Origin: Pseudomonas sp. CFII64
GTDB lineage: Bacteria; Pseudomonadota; Gammaproteobacteria; Pseudomonadales; Pseudomonadaceae
NCBI RefSeq assembly: GCF_000416235.1
Contig: NZ_ATLO01000025.1
Location: 1-64,000, forward strand
Direction: 5' to 3'
DNA: 64,000 nucleotides
In this document: positions 55,349 to 64,000 of the stretch, one piece after another
How positions within the stretch are numbered: position 1 is the first letter of the stretch
How the letters are laid out: every line of letters starts with the position of its first letter
Notes under the pieces: generated by a model
Database searches by the model: none
Told to the model about the DNA's origin: nothing
The model's input: only the letters and a program-made list of their open reading frames with translations
Made by a program: the position numbers and the translations under genes

Positions 55349-55591
55349 TCAGCGCGGGTTCGGCGCATCATCAAACTCGGCGTTATCGACATCAACGTCA
55401 GTCATCTCCTCCTGAGCATCAGCCTCGTCCTCGCTACCCAGCGGCACCGCGCCTTCGTTATCCGGCAACTCATCCACACCCGGTTGATCACTTGGATTCA
55501 AATCCGTACGCCCAGGACTCAACGGATCCGGCGACGTCGGAACCGGATCATCACCCCCCATTGCGCCTTGCAGTTTTGCATCGGTTTTCAT
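55349..55591 (-). CDS. Small acidic protein of unknown function (80 residues)
   Basis: Highly acidic, Pro- and Asp-rich, low-complexity protein (GGDDPVPTSPDPLSPGRTDL, EDEADAQEEMTDVDVDNAEF), probably disordered. ATG 55591 has GGAGG 7 bp upstream; longer in-frame versions run into the tRNA. Function unknown. Confidence 0.65.
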   Translation of the reverse strand: MKTDAKLQGAMGGDDPVPTSPDPLSPGRTDLNPSDQPGVDELPDNEGAVPLGSEDEADAQEEMTDVDVDNAEFDDAPNPR

Positions 55592-55766
55592 GACGACCTC
55601 CATTGCTTGCGATTTGCCTGCCTGATCATTGGAAGGCTGGGAAGGGCGCTGGTTCGGGGTATTTTTCTGGTAGGGGATGGGGGTGCGATGAGGGGTGTGG
55701 ACGTTTTGTGGACGTTTTGGCTTCTGGCCAATTTGAACGAAGATTTTCCAACTCCCTGAAACCACA

Positions 55767-55793
55767 AAAGCCGCGCAATGCGCGGCTTTCAAG
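55767..55793 (-). terminator. Terminator of the tRNA-Ile2 transcript
   Basis: Perfect 10-bp stem aaagccgcgc/gcgcggcttt with a 3-base loop, on the minus strand directly downstream of the tRNA, followed by TT then TGTGG. The T run is short. Confidence 0.7.
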
Positions 55794-55794
55794 G

Positions 55795-55871
<77 letters not shown>

Positions 55872-55886
55872 TCAGTAGGCCGCGGA

Positions 55887-58800
55887 TTATAACGGCGGTT
55901 TCGCGGCTGTGCTATCCGAATAGTCTGAAAGACTCATAAGAAGAAACCTCGCGCTGAATTCGTCAGGGTGCAGAGGCGGGCTGATGAGGAAGCCCTGGAT
56001 CTGTTCGCAGCCTTCGTCGGTGAGGAATTGCCGTTGTTCCGCTGTCTCGACGCCTTCGGCGATGATGGTCAGTTGCATGCTGCGGCCCAGGGCGATGATG
56101 GCGCGGGCGATGGCGGCGTCGTGTGGGTCGTCAGGCAGGCTGCGAATGAAGGACTGATCGATTTTCAGGATGTCCAGTGGCAGGCGTTTGAGGTAGCTCA
56201 GTGAGGAGTAGCCGGTGCCGAAGTCGTCGATGGCGAGTTGCACGCCGAGTTTTTTCAGTTTGTGCAGGACCTTCAGGGCTTCTTCGGCCTGGCTCATGAT
56301 GAAGTTTTCGGTGATTTCCAGTTGCAGGTAGCCGGGTTTCAGCTGGTTTTTCGCAAGCAGCTGCTCGATGCGGGTCAGCAGGTTGGGTTGTCGCAGTTGT
56401 GCGCCGGCAAGGTTCACCGACAGCGGCCCAAATGGCTTGTAGGTTTTGTTCCATTCGCACATCTGCTGGCAAGCCTGTTCGAGGACCCAGTCGCCGATCT
56501 GCAGGATCATGCCGTTTTCTTCCGCCAGCGTGATGAACTGCTCGGGATGCACCTCGCCAAAGATGGGGTGGGTCCAGCGCAAAAGGGCTTCGGCACCCAC
56601 CAGTTTGTGGGTAATCAGGCTGACTTTGGGTTGGTAGCTCAGGCTGAGCTCGTTGCGTTCGATGGCTCTGCGCAATTCATGTTCCAGAGCGATGCGCTCG
56701 CTGGCCTGGGAAGTCAGGTCGCGGGTGTAGCTTTCCACCCGATTGCGGCCTTTGGCTTTGGAGCGGTACATGGCGGCGTCGGCGTTTTTGACGACGGTGG
56801 CCACGTCTTCGCCATCAGTCGGGAACAGGCAACTGCCGATGCTCGCGCTGATGAAGAACTCGTGCTCGCCAGCCTGGAAGGGTGCGGTGAAGCAAGCCAG
56901 TAATTTGGTCGCGATAATCTCGGCGTCGCTTGAGTTTTGCAGGCCCGGCAGCAGGATGATGAATTCATCGCCCCCCAGGCGCGCCACGGTGTCGATGTCG
57001 CGCAGATGCTCCTTGAGGCGTTGGGCGATGCCCTGGAGCAGCAAGTCGCCCACCGGATGGCCGAGGCTGTCATTGATATGTTTGAAACGGTCCAGATCAA
57101 GGAACAGCACGGCGCCGAGACTGTTGGATTCCAGGCTGTGAATCAGCGCCGCCTGCAGACGGCTCTCAAAAAGGGTGCGATTGGGCAGCCCGGTCAGAGG
57201 GTCGTGGTGCGCTTGATAATCGAGTCGAGCCTGCGCGTGCTTGAGGCTCGAAATATCCGCGAAGACCGCGACGAAGTGGGTAATGAACTGATCCCTGTTT
57301 CGTACAGCGCTGATCGTCAGCCAGCTTGGGTAAATCTCCCCGTTCTTACGGCGATTGCTGATTTCTCCCTGCCAATGACCTTCGGCGGTGAGCTGATACC
57401 ACATGGCCGCGTAGAAGGCGCTGTCGTGCAGGCCGGACGCGAGCAGGCGGGGAGTCTGGCCGATGGCTTCGTTTTCGCTGTAACCGGTGATTTCACTGAA
57501 GGCCCGATTGACGGCGTTGATGCGTTGGCGGGTATCGGTGATCAGCACACCTTCGGCAGTGCTCTCGAAAACAGTGGCGGCCAATTGCAGTTTTTGCTGC
57601 ATCTGCTGGCGCTCAGTGATGTCCCTGGCGATGGTCAACATGCAGTCTTCGCCGGCAATCAGCAGCGGGCGCGAGGAAATCTCACATACTCGGACCTGAC
57701 CGTCCTTGCGCCTGATGTGGCTGCGGAAATCGCGCACATAGCCGTCCCGGCTCAAAAACTTCAGCAGTTGTTCGCGCTCTTGCAGATCCACCCAGATTCC
57801 CAGAGTGATGGTCGAGCGGTCGACAGCGGCGGCACCGTCATAGCCGGTGATCCGGGTGAAGCCTTCGTTGACCTCAACCAGCAAGCCGTCGCTCTGGCGG
57901 GTAATCAGCATGCCGTCTGGCGAGGAGTGGAACGACTTGGCGAACTTCTCTTCCGACAATTGCAACTGTTGCTGGGCCTGTTTGAGCTGAGTGATGTCGC
58001 GAACCACGACGACTACGGCCTGAGTGGAATCCAGATCGAAGGGTTCGGCGGACAGCAGTCCGGAAAAGGTCTCGCCGTTCTTGCGCCGAAACGGCATTTC
58101 GAGGTTGCGAATACTGCCGTTTCGTAGCCGTTCGAGCAGTCCCGGACCGATGCCGGGGACACCCCATATATCGAGTTCGGTGGGGGTTTTACCGATGACT
58201 TGCTCTGCGCTAAGTCCGATTTGCTCGACGAACGCTCTGTTGGCTTCCAGGAAGCAGCCGTCGCTGAGGCGGGCTATCACCAAGATGTCGGGGCATTGGG
58301 CGAACACCGAGGCAAACTTTTCTTCGGACAGGCGCAGGGCTTCTTCGGTCTGTTTGGTCTCGCTGATGTCGATCATCAACCCGCGCATCAAAGGCTCGCG
58401 CCCGTGCCTGATCAAGCTGACGATATCGCGGATCCAGAGCATTCGGCCGTCAGCGCTGAAAACCCGGTAGTCGACGCTATGATCGTTGCCGTTACGGGTT
58501 TCCCTGTCGCAAAGATGTTCGGCGTAAGGCAGGTCATCCGGGTGAACAATGCTGCGCCAGAAGCCGGGCTCCATCCACCTGGCGAGCGGGTAGCCCAGCA
58601 AGCGTTCGGCCTGAGGCGAAACGTAGTTGTAAGTGTAGTCGCGGACGTTGGCTTCCCAGGCAATGGCCGAAAGGCTTTCTACCAGGCCGCGATAGTGATA
58701 CTCGCTGCTGCGCAGTTCCTGTTCCAGGGCGACCCGACGGGAAATTTCCGAGCTGAGTTTGCGGTTGGTGCGAACCACGATTGCCAGCACCGTGGACAAC

Positions 58801-59117
58801 AGCAGCAGGCCCGGCAAACCGTAAAGCAGAAAGTTTTCCCAGAATCGAGGGCGTTCAGGGTTTCTACCGAGGCGGACGGCCTGATCCACTCCATCTTGCG
58901 GGGCGCTAGCGCTGGCCAGGCGTTCGTTGTCCTGGAAAACCAGTGATTTCAGCGTTGATCTTTGAAATTCCGGGACGGGCGAGAGCGTGCTGATAGCCAG
59001 GTCGAGATCATGGCGAACGCTGGACCAGATACGCTCAGGATCTGAAAGGGTCAATGCGTTGGCAACTGCCGGCAGGCCAATCAAGTAAGTGAAGATAATG
59101 GCCGGCAGTCGTGACAT
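55887..59117 (-). CDS. PAS-GGDEF-EAL c-di-GMP regulator at the rmcA position
   Basis: A 1076-residue membrane protein. Signal peptide-like N-terminus (residues 1-21), a short periplasmic part of about 70 residues, a membrane segment at about 94-115, then four PAS domains (each ending near DISETK, DITQLK, DITERQ, DISSLK), a GGDEF domain (ARLGGDEFIILL) and an EAL domain (GAEALLRW, DDFGTGYSSL). Both catalytic motifs are intact. In P. aeruginosa the gene next to rpoD is RmcA (PA0575), which is longer and has a periplasmic binding-protein domain. Here that domain is almost absent. Start ATG 59117 has GAGG upstream; 59144 is the alternative. Confidence 0.9.
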   Translation of the reverse strand: MSRLPAIIFTYLIGLPAVANALTLSDPERIWSSVRHDLDLAISTLSPVPEFQRSTLKSLVFQDNERLASASAPQDGVDQAVRLGRNPERPRFWENFLLYGLPGLLLLSTVLAIVVRTNRKLSSEISRRVALEQELRSSEYHYRGLVESLSAIAWEANVRDYTYNYVSPQAERLLGYPLARWMEPGFWRSIVHPDDLPYAEHLCDRETRNGNDHSVDYRVFSADGRMLWIRDIVSLIRHGREPLMRGLMIDISETKQTEEALRLSEEKFASVFAQCPDILVIARLSDGCFLEANRAFVEQIGLSAEQVIGKTPTELDIWGVPGIGPGLLERLRNGSIRNLEMPFRRKNGETFSGLLSAEPFDLDSTQAVVVVVRDITQLKQAQQQLQLSEEKFAKSFHSSPDGMLITRQSDGLLVEVNEGFTRITGYDGAAAVDRSTITLGIWVDLQEREQLLKFLSRDGYVRDFRSHIRRKDGQVRVCEISSRPLLIAGEDCMLTIARDITERQQMQQKLQLAATVFESTAEGVLITDTRQRINAVNRAFSEITGYSENEAIGQTPRLLASGLHDSAFYAAMWYQLTAEGHWQGEISNRRKNGEIYPSWLTISAVRNRDQFITHFVAVFADISSLKHAQARLDYQAHHDPLTGLPNRTLFESRLQAALIHSLESNSLGAVLFLDLDRFKHINDSLGHPVGDLLLQGIAQRLKEHLRDIDTVARLGGDEFIILLPGLQNSSDAEIIATKLLACFTAPFQAGEHEFFISASIGSCLFPTDGEDVATVVKNADAAMYRSKAKGRNRVESYTRDLTSQASERIALEHELRRAIERNELSLSYQPKVSLITHKLVGAEALLRWTHPIFGEVHPEQFITLAEENGMILQIGDWVLEQACQQMCEWNKTYKPFGPLSVNLAGAQLRQPNLLTRIEQLLAKNQLKPGYLQLEITENFIMSQAEEALKVLHKLKKLGVQLAIDDFGTGYSSLSYLKRLPLDILKIDQSFIRSLPDDPHDAAIARAIIALGRSMQLTIIAEGVETAEQRQFLTDEGCEQIQGFLISPPLHPDEFSARFLLMSLSDYSDSTAAKPPL

Positions 59118-59208
59118 GGCAGCCTCATGGGTCGCAGATAGCATGAGACGAGTGTAGCCGTACTGAGAAAAGCGTGACGCGGGATGTAAAACTTATTAGC
59201 CAGAATGC

Positions 59209-59235
59209 AAAACCCCCAGCAAGGCCGGGGGTTTT
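59209..59235 (-). terminator. Terminator of the rpsU-dnaG-rpoD operon
   Basis: Stem aaaaccccc/gggggtttt with a 9-base centre, 18 bp after the rpoD stop on the minus strand; the T-rich arm serves as the tail. Confidence 0.88.
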
Positions 59236-59252
59236 GGTGTCAGCTTGTAAGC

Positions 59253-61103
59253 TTATTCGTCAAGGAACGAGCGCAGATGTTCGCTTCTTGTCGGGTGACG
59301 CAACTTGCGCAGAGCCTTGGCTTCAATCTGACGAATCCGCTCACGGGTCACGTCAAATTGTTTGCCGACTTCTTCCAGCGTGTGGTCGGTATTCATATCG
59401 ATACCGAACCGCATACGCAGAACTTTGGCTTCACGGGCGGTAAGGCCCGACAGCACTTCGCGAGTTGCTTCTTTCAAGCTTTCAACGGTAGCGACATCGA
59501 TTGGCGACTGCATGGTCGAGTCTTCGATGAAGTCACCCAGGTGCGAATCTTCGTCGTCACCGATCGGGGTTTCCATGGAGATCGGCTCTTTAGCGATCTT
59601 CAACACCTTGCGGATTTTATCCTCAGGCATTTCCATGCGTTCACCCAACTCTTCCGGGGTCGGCTCGCGGCCCATTTCCTGCAACATCTGCCGGGAAATA
59701 CGGTTGAGTTTGTTGATCGTCTCGATCATGTGTACCGGAATACGAATGGTACGGGCCTGGTCGGCAATCGAGCGAGTGATCGCCTGACGGATCCACCAGG
59801 TGGCATAAGTCGAGAACTTGTAACCACGACGGTATTCGAACTTGTCTACCGCTTTCATCAAGCCGATGTTGCCTTCCTGGATCAAGTCGAGGAATTGCAG
59901 GCCACGGTTGGTGTACTTCTTGGCGATGGAGATAACCAGACGCAAGTTCGCTTCAACCATCTCTTTCTTCGCGCGGCGGGCCTTGGCCTCACCGATCGAC
60001 ATGCGACGGTTGATGTCCTTGATCTCGGCAATCTTCAAGCCTGTCTCTGTTTCCAGGGCAGTCAGCTTTTGCTGGCAACGCTGAATATCAGGTTGCAGGC
60101 GACCAATGGCTTCAGCGTATTTGCTTTTGCCTTTGGCCAGCGCATCGCTCCAGCTTTCGTCAACTTCATTGCCGGGGAACTGGCGAAGGAAGTCAGCGCG
60201 GGGCATACGTGCATCACGTACACACAGCTGCATGATGGCGCGTTCCTGAGCACGCAGGCGCTCAAGTGCACTGCGGACACGCTCGACCAGGCCTTCAAAC
60301 TGTTTTGGAACCAGTTTGATCGGCATGAACAGCTCAGCCAGTGCAACCAGCTCGGCCATTGCCAGCTTGTTGCCACGACCGTGCTTTTTCAGGGCCTTGC
60401 GCGCGACTTCCATCTGATCGGAAACGGCGCCGAAACGCTGTTGAGCAATGACCGGGTCCGGACCGCTTTCGACTTCTTCTTCGTCGTCAGTGGAATCGTC
60501 CTTCTCTTCCTCTTCTTCGTCCCCTTCGGCAGCCTTGACTGTTTTAGGGTCGACAGGCGGCGGAACTTCGGCTGGCGGCGCAATGCCGTCATCCGGGTCG
60601 ATGTAACCGCTCAGGACATCAGAGAGGCGACCGCCTTCGGTCGTGACACGTGTGTACTCGGAGAGAATATGGTCGACCGTGCCAGGGAAGTGCGCAATTG
60701 CGCCCATCACTTCACGGATGCCTTCTTCGATACGCTTGGCGATTTCAATTTCGCCTTCGCGGGTCAGAAGTTCGACCGTACCCATTTCACGCATGTACAT
60801 ACGCACAGGATCAGTGGTGCGACCGATGTCGGTTTCAACCGCTGCCAACGCTGCTGCCGCTTCTTCTGCGGCTGCTTCGTCGGTGTCGGCATCGGCCAGC
60901 ATCAGGGCGTCCGCATCCGGGGCACTCTCGTGTACCGGGATCCCCATGTCATTAATCATGCGGATGATGTCTTCCACCTGCTCGGGATCTGAAATATCCT
61001 CAGGCAGGTGGTCGTTGACCTCTGCGTAAGTCAGATACTTCTGCTCACGACCCAGGGTAATCAACTCTTTGATACGAGACTGCTGTTGCGCTTTTCCGGA
61101 CAT
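59253..61103 (-). CDS. rpoD: RNA polymerase sigma-70 factor RpoD
   Basis: The 616-residue housekeeping sigma factor. Region 1.1 at the N-terminus, the acidic non-conserved insert ([20 protein letters not shown]), region 2 ([40 protein letters not shown]) and region 4.2 ([20 protein letters not shown]) are all intact. Usual Pseudomonas length. Last gene of the macromolecular synthesis operon. Confidence 0.99.
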   Translation of the reverse strand: MSGKAQQQSRIKELITLGREQKYLTYAEVNDHLPEDISDPEQVEDIIRMINDMGIPVHESAPDADALMLADADTDEAAAEEAAAALAAVETDIGRTTDPVRMYMREMGTVELLTREGEIEIAKRIEEGIREVMGAIAHFPGTVDHILSEYTRVTTEGGRLSDVLSGYIDPDDGIAPPAEVPPPVDPKTVKAAEGDEEEEEKDDSTDDEEEVESGPDPVIAQQRFGAVSDQMEVARKALKKHGRGNKLAMAELVALAELFMPIKLVPKQFEGLVERVRSALERLRAQERAIMQLCVRDARMPRADFLRQFPGNEVDESWSDALAKGKSKYAEAIGRLQPDIQRCQQKLTALETETGLKIAEIKDINRRMSIGEAKARRAKKEMVEANLRLVISIAKKYTNRGLQFLDLIQEGNIGLMKAVDKFEYRRGYKFSTYATWWIRQAITRSIADQARTIRIPVHMIETINKLNRISRQMLQEMGREPTPEELGERMEMPEDKIRKVLKIAKEPISMETPIGDDEDSHLGDFIEDSTMQSPIDVATVESLKEATREVLSGLTAREAKVLRMRFGIDMNTDHTLEEVGKQFDVTRERIRQIEAKALRKLRHPTRSEHLRSFLDE

Positions 61104-61170
61104 AACACCCTATCCACTGAAGGTCTTGGCGGGCAAAAAACAAGCCGAGGATTATACCCGAGCTATGACC

Positions 61171-63126
61171 TCACGCGCCAGTTGAGGTCGGGGTTTGTGC
61201 AGGAACATTACGAATTAGCAGGTCACGCAGCTGAATTTTCTCTTCAGCGCTCAACTCGGTCTGACGTGCCTTCTTGATCAGATGTTCCAGGCTACGCTCG
61301 CGTTGGCGGGCGGATAAACTAGTAATAGTGTCGAAAAACTGCTGTTCAAGGTTATCGGCCTCGATCAACCATTCCTTCTCTGCCAGTGCTCGCAACAGGC
61401 GACCTTGTTCGGTGCCGTGCCAGCGTGCAATCAGTTGCAGTGATCTTAAGTTGGGGTTTTTTTGCAAAGCTTCAAGCAAAGCCACCAACAATTGTGCATA
61501 AATGTGATCTTCTGCCGCGAAATGACTGGCATCTTCGACCTTTGCTGCCAGCTCCGGATGATGCAGTAACGTCCGCAAAGCTGTCAGTGTTGGTGGTTCG
61601 ACGGTGGTCGGCGTGCGCGGGACACGTGGTTCGTAGTCAGGTCGCTTGCCTTTTTTGTCCCACGGCTTCTTTTCCCACTTTTTCTGGCCTTGGCCAGTGC
61701 CTTTTTTCGCGGTCCAGTCCTGCTGTCCTTCGTACCCTCCGGGTTGCTGATAATCAGCATAGTCGGGCATTGCGTCATAATCGATGTTCGGGTCGTAGCT
61801 GGGTGGCGCTTCAGCAGGCGCGTTCTGCACCAGCTGACTGACGGCCTCGCTGTTGAGCCCGGTTATTTCCGTGAGGCGCTGACGCATCAGGGTCTTGAGA
61901 TTCGCTCCCGGCACCTTGTCGATCAGTGGCGCGGCAAGCGTCGCCATGTGCGCCTTGCCTTCCAGTGAGCGTGGATCGGCTTCCTTGGTCAGCTGTTCGA
62001 AAAAGTAATCGGCCAGCGGTTGTGCGTGTTGATTGATGCGCGCCTTGAACGCATCGGTGCCTTCGGAGCGCACCAGGGTGTCCGGGTCTTCGCCTTCGGG
62101 CAAAAACAGGAAGCGCGCGCGGCGTCCATCCTGAAGACTGGAAAGCGTCGCTTCCAGGGCGCGCCAGGCGGCGTTTCGGCCAGCCTGGTCGCCGTCGAAA
62201 CAGAACAGCACGTTCGGCACGACCCGAAACAGGCGCTTCAAATGCTCTTCGCTGGTGGCAGTACCCAGCGTGGCGACGGCATTGCGCAAGCCCTGCTGGG
62301 CCAGCGCAATGACGTCCATGTAGCCTTCGACCACGATGATTTCGTCGAGGCTGCGATTGTGCTTGCGCGCTTCGAACAGACCGTACAGTTCCTGGCCTTT
62401 GTGAAACACCGGAGTTTCCGGTGAGTTCAGGTACTTGGGCTTGTCATCGCCCAATACCCGACCACCAAAGGCAATCACTCGCCCGCGACTGTCGCGGATC
62501 GGAAACATCACACGATCACGAAACCGGTCGTAACGTTTGCCGGTTTCCGCGTTTTCAATCAGCAGGCCGGCATCGATCATGGCTTTTTGCTGGAGCGTGT
62601 CGCTGCCCAGATGCTTGTGCAGGTTGTCCCAGCCGGGCGGGGCAAAGCCGAGGCTGAAGTCCCGAGCGATTTCCCCAGACAGGCCACGGCCTTTCAGGTA
62701 ATCCACCGCAGATTTGCGGGTCGGATGACTCTTGAGTGCCTGTCGGTAAAATTCCGCTGCGGCGGTCAGCAACGGGTACAGCGGCGAGTCGGTCGGTTGG
62801 CGGGGTTTCTGGCCTTTGACGCTCTGCTCGCGGGGTACTTCCATGCCCGCGGCTTTGGCAAGGTCTTCGACGGCCTGAGGGAAATCCAGGTTGTCGTGAT
62901 CCATGATGAAGCCGAGGGCATTGCCGCCCGCGCCGCAACCGAAGCAGTAATAGAACTGCTTGTCGGGGCTGACGCTGAACGACGGTGTCTTTTCCTTGTG
63001 GAACGGGCAACAGGCGCTGTAGTTCTTCCCGGTTTTCTTCAATTGCAGACGTGAGCTGACAATATCGACAATGTCGGTACGGTTCAGAAGGTCGTCAATG
63101 AAGCTCTGAGGAATAAGCCCGGCCAT
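61171..63126 (-). CDS. dnaG: DNA primase DnaG
   Basis: A 651-residue primase. The CHC2-type zinc finger is CCPFHKEKTPSF...CFGCGAGG (about residues 39-66), the TOPRIM domain contains VVEGYMDVI and FDGDQAG, and the C-terminal DnaB-binding domain follows a basic low-complexity linker (about residues 455-510, rich in Lys and Gly). Synthesises RNA primers for replication. 67 bp before rpoD. Confidence 0.98.
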   Translation of the reverse strand: MAGLIPQSFIDDLLNRTDIVDIVSSRLQLKKTGKNYSACCPFHKEKTPSFSVSPDKQFYYCFGCGAGGNALGFIMDHDNLDFPQAVEDLAKAAGMEVPREQSVKGQKPRQPTDSPLYPLLTAAAEFYRQALKSHPTRKSAVDYLKGRGLSGEIARDFSLGFAPPGWDNLHKHLGSDTLQQKAMIDAGLLIENAETGKRYDRFRDRVMFPIRDSRGRVIAFGGRVLGDDKPKYLNSPETPVFHKGQELYGLFEARKHNRSLDEIIVVEGYMDVIALAQQGLRNAVATLGTATSEEHLKRLFRVVPNVLFCFDGDQAGRNAAWRALEATLSSLQDGRRARFLFLPEGEDPDTLVRSEGTDAFKARINQHAQPLADYFFEQLTKEADPRSLEGKAHMATLAAPLIDKVPGANLKTLMRQRLTEITGLNSEAVSQLVQNAPAEAPPSYDPNIDYDAMPDYADYQQPGGYEGQQDWTAKKGTGQGQKKWEKKPWDKKGKRPDYEPRVPRTPTTVEPPTLTALRTLLHHPELAAKVEDASHFAAEDHIYAQLLVALLEALQKNPNLRSLQLIARWHGTEQGRLLRALAEKEWLIEADNLEQQFFDTITSLSARQRERSLEHLIKKARQTELSAEEKIQLRDLLIRNVPAQTPTSTGA

Positions 63127-63668
63127 GGAATTCTCATCATCAAGCGTTTCGCCGCGAACATCGTGGCGAATCCAGAATACAGCGACGGTTGGCTGGTTGG
63201 CAGATCATGGCTGAAAGACATGCGCCATTGAGCACCAGTGCCGACTCATCATTATCCGGAAGAGTAGCTGCCAGCAAATCCACCTGTAGGTATCTGTCTA
63301 GATCAGGTAGTCAGGGCTTGGTATTTTTGGGTTCGGCTGCTGCTGCGAGCTGAGGGCTGCGAGTTGGACTTCGGCCTGCTGCCTCGGTTTTCGCTCAGCG
63401 GTCGAGAAGGACGCTGCCTTGGCTGAACTTCTTGCGAAGGTCATCAAGGCATACTCGTCATGCACCCTGATTTGCTCTCGTCGGTATCGACGAAATCAAA
63501 GTGGCCTGAGTTCAGGCTGGACGTGCTTTGACGGAGTGTTTGTGCCGGATGTGGTCGCGTGGGCGACTCAAACAGCCTCAGTCAATGTAGCGTTATGCTG
63601 TGCTTTAACTGCCGCTAGCCCGGCTTTGAGGCCGGGCGTTGCAGAAGCTTGCGACGGACGTCTGTAAA
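63127..63668. other. 541-bp non-coding gap between rpsU and dnaG
   Basis: No convincing gene. A plus-strand open frame (63419-63667) has no family resemblance and an odd composition. Contains a hairpin at 63618-63637 near the end of rpsU. Confidence 0.55.
63618..63637 (-). terminator. Hairpin downstream of rpsU, possible attenuator
   Basis: Seven-bp G+C stem gcccggc/gccgggc, 31 bp after the rpsU stop. There is no T run on the minus strand, so termination would be partial at most. This fits higher S21 expression than primase expression. Confidence 0.5.
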
Positions 63669-63884
63669 TTAATACAGGCGAACGGCGCGGCGCTGTTCGC
63701 GCTGTACTTTCTTGGCGTGACGCTTAACAGCGGCTGCTGCTTTACGCTTACGCTCAGAAGTCGGCTTCTCGTAAAATTCGCGGCTACGAACTTCAGCCAG
63801 AACACCGGCTTTTTCGCAGGAGCGCTTGAAACGACGCAGAGCTACGTCGAAGGGTTCGTTCTCTTTAACTTTGACGGCTGGCAT
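63669..63884 (-). CDS. rpsU: 30S ribosomal protein S21 (RpsU)
   Basis: A 71-residue basic protein, [20 protein letters not shown] through RRAVRLY, full-length and typical. Small-subunit protein needed for initiation. AAGGTAG ribosome site upstream. First gene of rpsU-dnaG-rpoD; the region 63885-64000 holds its promoter and a small hairpin (gtgca-aaaac-tgcac). Confidence 0.99.
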
Positions 63885-64000
63885 CCAGAGCTACCTTCAT
63901 TCATTACCGGGGTCAACGCCTCGTGCAAAAACTGCACATAAGTACGTCGGTTTTTAAGGGTTGCGGATGTTAACCCCTCATTGAGAGGAATGCAAAGCCT

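Noticed and set aside
63419..63667. Plus-strand 82-codon open frame between rpsU and dnaG
   Set aside because: No ribosome site, odd composition and overlap with the hairpin downstream of rpsU; treated as non-coding.

Overview
The window is chromosomal DNA of a Pseudomonas, probably of the fluorescens/syringae lineage. The evidence is the gene order bioBFHCD ... acyl-CoA dehydrogenases ... pqq ... davBA ... rpoD-dnaG-rpsU, which as I recall it matches one region of P. putida and P. aeruginosa, together with many Pseudomonas-type REP/REPIN elements and a Gac-controlled sRNA gene of the rsmX type. Most genes are core metabolism or housekeeping. One small accessory island and one large accessory-looking envelope operon stand out.

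Layout. 1-2.1 kb: rarD and srkA. 2.2-7.9 kb: a LacI-type regulator overlapping a binding-protein/two-permease/ATPase ABC importer, then a GpdQ-like metallophosphodiesterase; a Pho-box-like site and a perfect palindrome lie upstream. 7.9-10.6 kb: a lower-G+C island (two tandem paralogous membrane-anchored proteins and one unknown 385-aa protein) bounded by a 38-bp perfect direct repeat of the phosphodiesterase gene's 3' end. 10.7-14.6 kb: PhoX-type phosphatase, ModE-like regulator, two copies of a 142-bp MITE-like element with a REPIN between them, and a ComF-type phosphoribosyltransferase. 14.7-19.3 kb: biotin operon bioBFHCD. 19.4-26.1 kb: LuxR regulator, polyamine-type ABC importer and omega-aminoaldehyde dehydrogenase, all on the minus strand. 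26.4-32.5 kb: a mini flagellar-rod-like protein, two paralogous acyl-CoA dehydrogenases and a diguanylate cyclase between them. 32.5-32.7 kb: the rsmX-like sRNA with a perfect GacA upstream activating sequence and a terminator. 32.8-40.9 kb: a Pmp3-type peptide and the PQQ cluster (pqqF, pqqA, pqqB, pqqC, pqqD, pqqE and an S9 peptidase). 41.1-44.2 kb: lysine 2-monooxygenase route davB-davA with an Lrp regulator. 44.2-45.3 kb: FUSC transporter. 45.5-51.6 kb: an eight-gene operon related to E. coli yjfIJKLMC with two extra members, a rhomboid protease and a TrkA-N potassium channel. 51.9-55.6 kb: MFS transporter, chemoreceptor and two small proteins. 55.8-63.9 kb: tRNA-Ile2(CAT), a PAS-GGDEF-EAL protein at the rmcA position, and the macromolecular synthesis operon rpsU-dnaG-rpoD.

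How the parts relate. The LacI/ABC/phosphodiesterase block and the PhoX gene both have Pho-box-like repeats and probably scavenge organic phosphorus. The LuxR/ABC/ALDH block looks like uptake and oxidation of a polyamine or aminoaldehyde precursor. The pqq genes make the cofactor for periplasmic dehydrogenases. The yjf-type operon is the most interesting system: a PspA-family protein, a rhomboid protease, an RCK channel, three membrane or lipoprotein families of unknown function and a glutathionylspermidine-synthase-like ATP-grasp enzyme, preceded by two identical 10-bp palindromes that look like a dedicated operator.

All similarity statements come from reading the sequence and from memory; no database search was run. 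Start codons were moved inward where the conserved N-terminus and a ribosome binding site favoured it.
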